DNA from: Bacteroidaceae bacterium | GTDB lineage: Bacteria > Bacteroidota > Bacteroidia > Bacteroidales > Bacteroidaceae | Direction: 5' to 3' | Assembly (NCBI GenBank): GCA_016292545.1 | Contig: JAEDIG010000080.1 | Span: 1 to 10,908 of the forward strand | Length of the DNA stretch: 10,908 nucleotides | In this document: positions 1 to 6,323 of the stretch, piece by piece | Layout: each line of letters begins with the position of its first letter | Numbering within the stretch: the first letter of the stretch is position 1 | The notes under the pieces: model-generated | The model's database searches: none | What the model was told of the DNA's origin: nothing | Seen by the model: only the letters and a program-made list of their open reading frames with translations | Position numbers and translations under genes: made by a program

Positions 1-545
1 TTCCCGACGGTTGGACAGTGGATACCTTGTTGTCCTCCCATCGCAGTATGCCCTACAATCCCGACATAGCCAACACTTTCTTCCGTGCTGGCGAAGTGGA
101 GGCATGGGGCAGAGGCATTGAGCGCATCATCAAGGGCTGCAATGAAGATGGTTTTTCAACGGTGGATTTCCGCTATGATGCCTGCGGACTTTGGACAACA
201 TTCAGCTATCAGTATCCTGCCAGGGTAGTTGGAAATACAGAAGACATCCGGGAAACTACCCCAACAACTACCCTGACAGGGTATGAAACTACCAAGAAAA
301 CATCCAGAAAACGTCCTGAAAACATTCTGAAAACATCCAGGAAACATCCAGAAATATCAATTAAACAAGAAGAAATATTAAAATACCTACGGGAGCATAC
401 ATATGCTACGTCACATGATATAATTAAAAATATCGACAATGTAACATTAGGTAGTGTAAAACACAATATAAAACGCCTCAAATCATTAGGCCTCTTAAAA
501 AGAATAGGACCTGACAAGGGCGGATATTGGCAGGTAATGGATTAG
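1..545 (+). CDS. ATP-binding protein, RecG-C/AlbA (Schlafen-like) family, 3' part
   Basis: The reading frame is open from the left edge (codons from base 3), so this is the C-terminal part of a longer protein. A GTG at 18 is internal: the residues before it (PDGWT) continue the conserved motif that runs on as SSHRSMPYNPDIANTFFRAG and then EAWGRGIERI. This motif is typical of the C-terminal ATP-binding region of proteins annotated as putative RecG-like helicases, which usually carry an N-terminal AlbA_2 domain (outside the window). Counting from the GTG codon, residues 1-66 are this domain. Residues 75-116 are a Thr/Lys/Arg-rich linker with an 11-residue repeat (94-104 and 105-115). Residues 117-174 look like a winged helix ending LGLLKRIGPDKGGYW. 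Family members are thought to be DNA-binding regulators or accessory/defence factors, and the exact role here is unknown. The 3' half is much more AT-rich than the genes to the right. Family call is good; function is uncertain. Confidence 0.8.
   Translation, partial: PDGWTVDTLLSSHRSMPYNPDIANTFFRAGEVEAWGRGIERIIKGCNEDGFSTVDFRYDACGLWTTFSYQYPARVVGNTEDIRETTPTTTLTGYETTKKTSRKRPENILKTSRKHPEISIKQEEILKYLREHTYATSHDIIKNIDNVTLGSVKHNIKRLKSLGLLKRIGPDKGGYWQVMD
297..351 (+). repeat. 11-bp tandem repeat, five units, inside a coding region
   Basis: Five consecutive 11-bp units are seen: AAAACATCCAG, AAAACGTCCTG, AAAACATTCTG, AAAACATCCAG, GAAACATCCAG. A related unit, AAGACATCCGG, lies upstream at 241-251. Because 11 is not a multiple of 3, three units (33 bp) encode one 11-residue protein repeat, beginning KTSRK. 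Gain or loss of one unit would shift the reading frame ahead of the winged-helix domain. Confidence 0.85.
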
Positions 546-728
546 CATTGACAATAAGGTCATGGGGACAGGTACATTGGCCCTATAGCATAAAGGAGAA
601 AGGAACATATCTTTCTTATTTCAGCGCAGGCAACGAATATGTCTCCGTATTTATCTTTAAGAACAGGGAACAACTCTTTGGGAGGTGCCTAAGATAACTC
701 TGTGTGGATTGTGTACATAATCCCATCA

Positions 729-740
729 GAACGGTCGTTC
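729..740. repeat. Short dyad GAACG-GT-CGTTC
   Basis: An inverted repeat with 5-bp arms (GAACG and CGTTC) and a 2-bp centre lies 7 bp before the 22-bp tandem array and shares the GAACG word with it. It could be a diverged member of the same protein-binding site family, but it is short enough to arise by chance. Confidence 0.45.
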
Positions 741-747
741 ATGTCGT

Positions 748-835
748 GTGCTCCGAACGGAGTACGTGCGTGCTCCGAACGGAAGACGCGTGTGCTCCGA
801 ACGGAAGACGCGTGTGCTCCGAACGGAGGACGATG
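748..835. repeat. 22-bp tandem repeat, four copies with a dyad core
   Basis: Four copies begin at 748, 770, 792 and 814, exactly 22 bp apart. All share the 14-bp core GTGCTCCGAACGGA. The 8-bp tails are GTACGTGC, AGACGCGT, AGACGCGT and GGACGATG, so copies 2 and 3 are identical over the full unit. Each core holds an imperfect palindrome, CTCCG-AA-CGGAG in copies 1 and 4, shortened to TCCG-AA-CGGA in copies 2 and 3. The 22-bp period is close to two helical turns, so the dyads would lie on nearly the same face of the DNA. No CRISPR is implied because there are no unique spacers. Function is unknown; a multi-copy protein-binding site or a simple minisatellite are both possible. Confidence 0.9.
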
Positions 836-1011
836 AAATGCAGAGGGAGCATAGATGCAAATGACAGGCTTTCATGGGCGTTAGGATGTTGGGGTTCGAG
901 GTCACCAATTCTGACGCTTTATGACTTCTGTTCATATCACATTACTTAACTGGAATGGTGATGTCCTCCATGTAAATAATGGTCCATCCGGCATTTGGAG
1001 TGACTTCCCCA

Positions 1012-1038
1012 TCCTCAAACCTCTTCGGGGTTTGAGGA
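1012..1038. repeat. Stem-loop with 10-bp arms
   Basis: TCCTCAAACC (1012-1021) is the perfect reverse complement of GGTTTGAGGA (1029-1038). A G.T pair and a C-G pair can extend the stem inward, leaving a TTC loop. Neither side is followed by a T run, so it is not a classical intrinsic terminator, but it lies between two converging genes and could slow or end transcription from either direction. Confidence 0.6.
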
Positions 1039-1074
1039 AGCAAACATCTCTTGTGGATGAAGCTATCTTTGATG

Positions 1075-1144
1075 GCAGTAAGATTAATAACCTTACAGCA
1101 GAAAGATTAATAACCTTAATGCCGCAAGGTTATTAATCTTTCTG
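1075..1144. repeat. AT-rich repeat element: two direct copies and one inverted copy
   Basis: A 21-bp word occurs at 1075-1095 and again at 1098-1118 with one mismatch (T1079 against A1102), a period of 23 bp. The second copy pairs perfectly over 19 bp (CAGAAAGATTAATAACCTT, 1099-1117) with the inverted copy at 1126-1144, leaving an 8-base loop, AATGCCGC. The inverted copy could instead pair with the first direct copy, so two mutually exclusive hairpins are possible. The element starts about 80 bases downstream of the stop codon of the - strand sensor gene. It could be a bidirectional terminator, a regulator site, or the end of a small mobile element. There is no T run immediately after the stem. 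Confidence 0.85.
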
Positions 1145-1222
1145 TCATGTATATTATAAGATATTCAGCTTTTGACTGTATCCTATGCCTGTGCTTTGAG
1201 TTTAGGCATGAATGTGCTGCTG

Positions 1223-2731
1223 CTATGCATGCAGGTCGAGCACGAAACGTGCTCCTTTGGTGTATGTATCGTCCAGTTTCAGATTGCCGTTCATGCGTGT
1301 GGCCATGAGGGCACAGATGGGAAGACCCAGACAGTCGCCTTCTGTGAGGTTGCATATTGTGGCGAAGGGCTTGAAGAGGTTGGGACGCAACGCCTCGTTG
1401 ATGCCGCAGCCTGTGTCGCTCACGATGAACTGATGGCTGTGTGCCCCTCGTCTCTTGTATTCCAGCGTAATCTTGCCGTTGGCCGGGGTGTGGATGGATG
1501 CGTTTGTGAGCAGATGGAGGAGTATGTGCTCCAGTTTTTCGCTGTCCATCTTCATGCTGAGTTTGGGTGCGTTGATGGCGAGTGTCACGCCCTCGTTCAG
1601 CTTTCCTTTTATCTTGCCGGCCAGATTCTCGCAGAAGGTGTCAATCCGTTTCTCCTGCATCTCGCAGGGCTCTGAAAGCTGGTTTTCCTGAAGGGTGAGT
1701 TCCTCAATGTGGATGAAGAAGTTTTTCAGGGCCATGGTGGCAGGGTGGGAGAGGTCCATCTGTTCCAGTGTGGGGAGAACCTGGGCGGAGATGTTGCGGA
1801 TGAATCCGTCTTTCAGCTTGTTGTGCTCCCGAAGGGTGGAGATGGTCTTTTTCTGCTTGCGGGTGAGGACGATGAAGCGCACCATCACAAGCCCGCCCAT
1901 TACCAATACGATGGCAAGGATGCCTGCCAGACCGCACAGGGCGTAGATGGTGGCCTGGCGCCCCTTGAGCGTGCTTTTCTTTTCGTCGATGACGGCCTGC
2001 TTTTCTGCGCATTCCTGCCTGAGGGCTGCCGTCTCGTCCTGTGCCTTGAGCATCCTTATGGAGTCTTTCCATACGATCAGCTGTTCGTATGCGCGTGAGG
2101 TCATGGCGGCATTGTTGGTCCGCCTGGCCACATCAATCAGTTTGCGATAGCAATCCAGCACCTTGTCGTATTGTTTGCCGGTCTTGTACTGGCCTATCAG
2201 CTGGCTGATGGCCGCATCGCCTTTTGCCGTCTGGCCAAAGGTGTAGTAGTGTCCAGCCTGGGTGTAGAGCAGGTCTTTTTGCAGGGAGTCTGTGCCGGAG
2301 GCCTTGGCCAGCTGCCCCATCCGTTCCATCTGTTCTTCGGCGCGCTGGGCGTGCTTCAGTCGTGTGTACATCCGCAGGCGTTCCTTGGCTGTGGCATAGT
2401 GCAGGTCGGGTCGGGCCTTTTGTGTCTGTTGCTCACCGCTGGCAATCAGCTGGTCTGTTGCCCTCAGCATGTCGAAAGCCTCCTTGTAGAGGTTCTCCCG
2501 ATGATACAGGGATGCCACGTTCACACCACACTCGGTGGCCTTCTCATATTGTGCATTGGCCGAGAATGAGCTGTATGCATTCAGAAAAAGGCTCCGGGCC
2601 TTCACGTATTCTTTCTGCTCCAGACATTCCTGGGCCTGTTTCATTTGCTTATTGGCCTGTCCTTGTGCCCTCAGCCCTCCGTTCATGAGGCCAATCAGCA
2701 ACACAAGCGCTGTGAGAATTGTCTTTTTCAT
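1223..2731 (-). CDS. TPR-containing membrane sensor histidine kinase-like protein lacking the phospho-acceptor His
   Basis: The 502-residue protein begins with a signal peptide (about 1-22, ending LRAQ). A helical TPR-like sensor region (about 25-240) should lie in the periplasm. A short coiled coil (230-260) leads to a transmembrane helix (about 262-287) and then a cytoplasmic kinase region. The ATPase domain is recognisable: N box with Asn410 (LLTNASIHT), G1 box DTGCGI (439-444), F box FKPFA (453-457), and a weakened G2 box, CLGLPIC (467-473), that keeps Gly469. The dimerisation region reads FIRNISAQVLPTL (310-322), where family members usually have S-H-E, so the phospho-acceptor His is replaced by Ala316. 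Autophosphorylation in the usual way is therefore doubtful; a pseudokinase, phosphatase or scaffold role is possible. No response regulator is adjacent. An AAAGGA purine stretch precedes the ATG and a promoter box lies 36 bp upstream of it. Link to the pectin genes is positional only. Confidence 0.85.
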   Translation of the reverse strand: MKKTILTALVLLIGLMNGGLRAQGQANKQMKQAQECLEQKEYVKARSLFLNAYSSFSANAQYEKATECGVNVASLYHRENLYKEAFDMLRATDQLIASGEQQTQKARPDLHYATAKERLRMYTRLKHAQRAEEQMERMGQLAKASGTDSLQKDLLYTQAGHYYTFGQTAKGDAAISQLIGQYKTGKQYDKVLDCYRKLIDVARRTNNAAMTSRAYEQLIVWKDSIRMLKAQDETAALRQECAEKQAVIDEKKSTLKGRQATIYALCGLAGILAIVLVMGGLVMVRFIVLTRKQKKTISTLREHNKLKDGFIRNISAQVLPTLEQMDLSHPATMALKNFFIHIEELTLQENQLSEPCEMQEKRIDTFCENLAGKIKGKLNEGVTLAINAPKLSMKMDSEKLEHILLHLLTNASIHTPANGKITLEYKRRGAHSHQFIVSDTGCGINEALRPNLFKPFATICNLTEGDCLGLPICALMATRMNGNLKLDDTYTKGARFVLDLHA

Positions 2732-2766
2732 TCTGTCAGTTCCTTTTGAATGTTGTATATTTTATG

Positions 2767-2774
2767 CAAATGTA
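2767..2774 (-). promoter_or_regulatory. Bacteroidetes -7 promoter box (TACATTTG) for the sensor gene
   Basis: Read on the - strand, TACATTTG matches the Bacteroidetes -7 consensus TAnnTTTG exactly. It sits 36 bp before the ATG at 2731, leaving a leader of roughly 25-30 bases with AAAGGA near the start codon. The -33 region expected around 2793-2797 is only a weak match (TTC rather than TTG). Its presence argues that the sensor gene is transcribed separately from the enzyme run just upstream. Confidence 0.6.
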
Positions 2775-2798
2775 GCAAGAATCCTAAAGATGGAGAAG

Positions 2799-2815
2799 AA
2801 AAATATCATATTTTT
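2799..2815. terminator. AT-rich palindrome after the GH5 stop codon, possible weak terminator
   Basis: AAAAATAT and ATATTTTT flank a single C at 2807. On the - strand this lies about 30 bases after the GH5 stop and ends in a run of T. The stem has no G/C pair, so the case for a terminator is weak. It could also be an upstream AT element for the sensor gene promoter 25 bp further on. Confidence 0.3.
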
Positions 2816-2843
2816 TTGCAGAGAAACAGCGAAGTCTGATTCC

Positions 2844-3929
2844 CTAGATATATTTTCTGAGCAGTTCCAGCATGGCACGGTCCAGCCTGTGTCCGTGAAA
2901 GTCCTCGTAGTCCACATCGTCGCGTCCGCTGTCCATAATGCCGAACGAGCCCCTCAGATTCCATAGCGACCATCCCATGCCCAACTCGTGGAATATGTCC
3001 AGATTGTCCTTCAGCCAAGCCAAGGCCACGGGGTGAGGGGTGCGGTTGTGCGAGCCGAACTCCCCTATGAAAACAGGTTGCCGGCCCTGTTCGAGCAACG
3101 GTTTCCAGGCATCATGCAACAGGTTGTGCAGGTATGTGCGGTCATAGACCTGTCCGTCGGCCTCCAGGGGCCATGAGAGTTGCTGGCGTGTCAGTGTCAT
3201 GGGTTTGTCGCCAAAGACCCACGAAGCCTCGTAATGTGAGATGAGCATAGGCTGATAGCCCCGTCCGCACTGTATGATGTTTTTCAGGTCCTCCACATTT
3301 GTCAACGGCCTGCTGCCCCAGTCCAGACCGTCTATCATGATGAGGCGTCCGGGACTGTATTGCCGGATGGTCTTCACCAGATGACGTACCACCCGTTCGT
3401 AGTTGCTGTCCTCCACATTGGCCACCTCGTTGAGCAAATTGAAACTCAGCCAGCGGGCAGGCACGGAGGCATAGCGTTGGGCCAGTACAGCCCATTGGTG
3501 GGCACATCCGTTGAGTGCACTTGCTGAATCGAAGATGCTCTCGGGTTCGGCAGGCGGATTCACGCAGTAGCCTGGAGCCCGGTGCAGATTGATGCATACA
3601 TGAATGCGGTACTTGCGTGCCCACTCCACACAGTGGTCCAGGTCGGCCAGTACACGTTCGTCCATGTGGTAATAGTCGCCCGGACGGCTCCAGCACCAAT
3701 AGGACAATGGCAGGCGCACAAAGTTGAACCCCCATTCATGCATCCATTGCCATTCTTCCTCTCGGAAAGGTTCCATATAGTCGGCGTTGAAATAGTTGAG
3801 CAGGTTGAATCCTCTCCATTTCTGTGCGCCTCTTGTGGCCTCGTAGGCCATAGCCGGTGTGTGAATGGCCTGTGCCCAGCAGCAGAGTGCCCCTGCCCCT
3901 ATGGTTTGAACGAATCTTCTTCTGTCCAT
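2844..3929 (-). CDS. Glycoside hydrolase family 5 (cellulase-fold) enzyme
   Basis: The 361-residue protein is a single-domain GH5 retaining hydrolase. The N-terminus, MDRRRFVQTIGAGAL, followed by AMA at 26-28, is a Tat-like signal peptide, so the enzyme is exported. The (beta/alpha)8 landmarks are in order: FVRLPLSYWCW (70-80), INLHRAPGY (113-121), the acid/base Glu168 in SFNLLNEV, His232-Tyr233 in ISHYE, the nucleophile Glu290 in VFIGEFGSHN, and Trp323 in WSLWNLRGSFG. The C-terminal motif GIMDSGRDDVDYEDFHGHRL is intact. Both catalytic glutamates are present, so it should be active on a beta-linked glycan, but subfamily and substrate cannot be read from sequence. It is the last gene of the enzyme run, 33 bp after the GH105-GH28 gene with no promoter in between. 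A beta-glycan or side chain associated with pectin is a reasonable guess. Confidence 0.88.
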   Translation of the reverse strand: MDRRRFVQTIGAGALCCWAQAIHTPAMAYEATRGAQKWRGFNLLNYFNADYMEPFREEEWQWMHEWGFNFVRLPLSYWCWSRPGDYYHMDERVLADLDHCVEWARKYRIHVCINLHRAPGYCVNPPAEPESIFDSASALNGCAHQWAVLAQRYASVPARWLSFNLLNEVANVEDSNYERVVRHLVKTIRQYSPGRLIMIDGLDWGSRPLTNVEDLKNIIQCGRGYQPMLISHYEASWVFGDKPMTLTRQQLSWPLEADGQVYDRTYLHNLLHDAWKPLLEQGRQPVFIGEFGSHNRTPHPVALAWLKDNLDIFHELGMGWSLWNLRGSFGIMDSGRDDVDYEDFHGHRLDRAMLELLRKYI

Positions 3930-3962
3930 GTGTTTGATGTGTTGGCTTGTTGATGACGAATG

Positions 3963-6323
3963 TTATTGGATTGTGACATTATCAACCACCGTGTTGTCGA
4001 TCAAGTGAGGGTCGAAGGCTTTCTTCTCGTCCTTTACGCAGATGTTGCGGAAGGTGAAATCGCGGAGGCGGTATTTGTCGCTCGTGCCTACATCGAAGAA
4101 GTTGCGGCACTCCATCCTGATGTCCGTCATGACGATGTTGTTGCATTGGCTCAGCGGCATGTCGTTGCGTGGCTCGGGCTGGAAGAACTGTGTCCAGGGA
4201 CGAACGACCAGAAAGCTGCCAGTGGTGCCGGTGATGTTGTCTGCGGTCACATATTCATAGTGCTGTGGGGTGTCGGGGCGCATCTTCAGCCACAAGACAC
4301 GGTTGGCATTGTCCGCCTCGATGTTGCGCAGCACGATGTTGCGATTGTGCAGGCTTTCGCTGCCAAGGGTGAGGCATCCGTGTACGGTGCCATACTTGCA
4401 GTTTTGTATCAGAATGTTGAAGTTGGGGCCGTTCTCGGGTGCCTTGTCGGCCCATGTTCCCTTGCCGCCCTTGATGGCGATGGCATCATCGTTGACCGAC
4501 ATGTAGCACCCGTTGATGAGCACGTCATGGCACGCGTCGATGTCGATGGCATCGCTGCTTGGAGCCTTCAGCCCTTGGGTGGGCGAAGAGATGTGGCAGT
4601 AGAGATAGCGCACATGGTCGGAGTTGTAGAGATGGTTTGTCCAGAACGGACTGTTGGCCAGCCGCACGTCCTGTACGGTCACATTGTGGCAGTTGGATAT
4701 GTAGACAAGGCGCGGCCGCTGTTCGTCCTTGTTGGTACATTGCGGGTTCCATTGGCGGCGAATCCAGAATGCCTCCCAGTAGCGGTGGCCGTTTCCGTCG
4801 ATGGTGCCTTTGCCGGCAATGGTGAATCCATCCAGCCCATCGGCATTGACGAGTGCCGCAAAATACTTGCAGGTCTGTCCCTCGATGCGGGTTGTGAGGA
4901 TGGGGTAGTGGGCGATGAAATCACTGCCCTTGAGCTTCCCACCCTCCTCGATGAAGAGGTGGGTGCCCTGACGGAAGAAAAGCGAACCACTGAGGAATGT
5001 GCCCTGAGGAATGACTATCACTCCTCCGCCCTGCCCGGCTGCCCGGTCTATGACAGCCTGCAAGGCAGCTGTCTGCACCAGGGTGCTGTCGGTTGTTACG
5101 CCATAGTCGGTAACCACATAACGCTTGCCCAATGAGGCCACATCCGCCTTGTCGACATGCTGGAACCATGGCGACATAGATGTGCCGTCGGGCCACAACT
5201 CGTTTTTGGATAAGAGGCGGTAGTATTCCACTGCACCCAGCATGAAGCATCCTGTGCCGTAGTCCTCGAAGTCGGGGACGGAGGTGAATGTTACAGGCTG
5301 GCCTGCCGAAGGGTCTTTGCCTGTTCCCTGATTGTAGCCGATGAATCCGTTGTCGTGGACGCAGGAAGCCATGGCCGCCCAGGCCTTGTCCATCGCCTTC
5401 TGGTAGGTCTTCTGTGGCAGTATGCCCTGACGTACCCCCCATGCCATACCGTAGAGGAAGAGAGCCGTGCCGGTCATCTCTGGACCTCCGTATGTGGCAG
5501 GCGAGACAAGACTCACATTCCAGAAACCGTCCTTGCGCTGGCATTTGAGCAGGGCGCGACTCATCCTGACGAAGTCGGCCTTGAGATACTGATAGTGAGG
5601 ATCGCTGGCAGGCAATGTTTCCATCACCCTCACGAGGGCGGCATACACCCAACCGTTGCCCCGGCTCCAGTAGCAGTTCTTGCCGTCCTTCTCCTTATAG
5701 GGCGGCACATAGTCCTTGTCTCTCCACCATAGTCCTTCCTTTTCGTTGAACAGGCCGCCGGCAAGCGTGTCGCGGCTCCACTTGTAGGAGTCCATGGCAT
5801 AGTCGAGATATTTTCGTTCGCCTGTCAGTCTGGCATACTTGGCATATACGGGCATGGCCATCTGTATGGCATCAATCCATGTCCAGTAGCTGCATTTCCC
5901 TGTGGCCATCTGGTGGTCGAGATTCTCCTTCACCTTCGACATGTCCTTTTTCATTCCGCTCTGCATGTGGCGGTCGATGTAGGTCTGCTGGCAGCACTGG
6001 TTGTCGGCATCGGTGTCGTTCACGCTGCCTCTGGCCGTCCATTTGTGATGGTCGGCCCATCGGTCGGTGTATTCGATGTATCGCTGCTGCGGGTCGATGT
6101 CATAGAGAGCCATCAGTCCCTCGTAATATACCGCCCTTGTCCATAGGTTGCTTGTCCTGACCTTGCCAACGAATGTGTCGCGTGTGGGGTCGGCATACTT
6201 TTGCATGAAATAATCGTTGGTGCGGTGCACCACGTTGAGTATGTCCTCTTGTCTTTTGTCTTGTGCCGTCGCCTGCCCGAGGGCGAAGAGTGAGCAAATG
6301 GCAATGATGAGCCGTTTTTTCAT
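3963..6323 (-). CDS. Two-domain GH105-GH28 enzyme (unsaturated rhamnogalacturonyl hydrolase plus polygalacturonase-type hydrolase)
   Basis: I start at the ATG at 6323 (786 residues). It gives a clean signal peptide, MKKRLIIAICSLFALGQATA; the longer frame from 6386 adds 21 residues that lie inside the GH106 gene. Residues about 25-371 are GH105, an (alpha/alpha)6 barrel that removes 4,5-unsaturated galacturonate from lyase products. Asp151 in SYWTWIDAIQMA fits the catalytic acid region, and CYWSRGNGWVYAAL (217-230) is a hallmark. Residues about 400-786 are GH28, a right-handed beta-helix with the four usual motifs in variant form: SSDAIDID (589-596), NDDAIAIK (611-618), HGCLTLGSE (648-656), and LWLKMR (677-682) with Lys680. 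The three catalytic Asp positions (591, 612, 613) are kept. The variants resemble rhamnogalacturonan-type rather than homogalacturonan enzymes (inference). The ATG overlaps the GH106 stop as ATGA, implying coupled translation. Confidence 0.9.
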   Translation of the reverse strand: MKKRLIIAICSLFALGQATAQDKRQEDILNVVHRTNDYFMQKYADPTRDTFVGKVRTSNLWTRAVYYEGLMALYDIDPQQRYIEYTDRWADHHKWTARGSVNDTDADNQCCQQTYIDRHMQSGMKKDMSKVKENLDHQMATGKCSYWTWIDAIQMAMPVYAKYARLTGERKYLDYAMDSYKWSRDTLAGGLFNEKEGLWWRDKDYVPPYKEKDGKNCYWSRGNGWVYAALVRVMETLPASDPHYQYLKADFVRMSRALLKCQRKDGFWNVSLVSPATYGGPEMTGTALFLYGMAWGVRQGILPQKTYQKAMDKAWAAMASCVHDNGFIGYNQGTGKDPSAGQPVTFTSVPDFEDYGTGCFMLGAVEYYRLLSKNELWPDGTSMSPWFQHVDKADVASLGKRYVVTDYGVTTDSTLVQTAALQAVIDRAAGQGGGVIVIPQGTFLSGSLFFRQGTHLFIEEGGKLKGSDFIAHYPILTTRIEGQTCKYFAALVNADGLDGFTIAGKGTIDGNGHRYWEAFWIRRQWNPQCTNKDEQRPRLVYISNCHNVTVQDVRLANSPFWTNHLYNSDHVRYLYCHISSPTQGLKAPSSDAIDIDACHDVLINGCYMSVNDDAIAIKGGKGTWADKAPENGPNFNILIQNCKYGTVHGCLTLGSESLHNRNIVLRNIEADNANRVLWLKMRPDTPQHYEYVTADNITGTTGSFLVVRPWTQFFQPEPRNDMPLSQCNNIVMTDIRMECRNFFDVGTSDKYRLRDFTFRNICVKDEKKAFDPHLIDNTVVDNVTIQ
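6320..6323 (-). promoter_or_regulatory. ATGA stop/start overlap coupling GH106 and GH105-GH28
   Basis: On the - strand the GH106 frame ends CAA-TGA and the next gene begins ATG-AAA within the same ATGA. No strong Shine-Dalgarno sequence is present (only AAAGAAC about 10 bases upstream), so re-initiation by ribosomes finishing GH106 is the likely route. It also fixes the start of the downstream gene at 6323. Confidence 0.75.

Larger units (their letters stand above)
546..1222. other. Gene-poor intergenic region with several repeats
   Basis: No convincing gene is seen in these roughly 680 bases. The frames that are open here are short, and several are driven by the repeats listed separately. 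The best candidate is an ATG-less + strand frame at 515-697, with a TTG at 548 just after the upstream stop codon. It would give 49 residues ending EQLFGRCLR and has no family I recognise. A second + strand frame, 921-1136, starts with ATG but spans both the 1012-1038 stem-loop and the 1075-1144 repeat element, so I do not call it. The region separates the + strand ATP-binding gene from the - strand sensor gene, so the two converge here and both should terminate in it. No clear G/C hairpin followed by a T run was found. Confidence 0.6.

Noticed and set aside
748..835. CRISPR-like array
   Set aside because: Units are directly adjacent with only 8-bp tails, two of which are identical. There are no unique spacers and no cas genes.
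704..949. Short coding frames on both strands over the 22-bp array
   Set aside because: Their length and apparent repeat pattern come from the tandem repeats themselves; neither shows a family or a start signal.
921..1136. 71-residue + strand coding frame
   Set aside because: It runs through the 1012-1038 stem-loop and the 1075-1144 repeat element and ends inside the inverted copy. No ribosome site or recognisable family.
1075..1144. Ends of an insertion sequence
   Set aside because: The inverted copies are 8 bases apart with no transposase between or near them, and no target duplication could be identified.
1185..1209. ATGCCT/AGGCAT hairpin as terminator of the sensor gene
   Set aside because: Only 6-bp arms, a 13-base loop and no T run; the 1099-1144 hairpin further on is far stronger.
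3960..5135. Long + strand open frame (391 codons) opposite the GH28 half
   Set aside because: It is a shadow of the well-supported GH105-GH28 gene; its translation is Val/Ala-rich with no motif. The same applies to the + strand frames opposite GH106 and the sensor gene.
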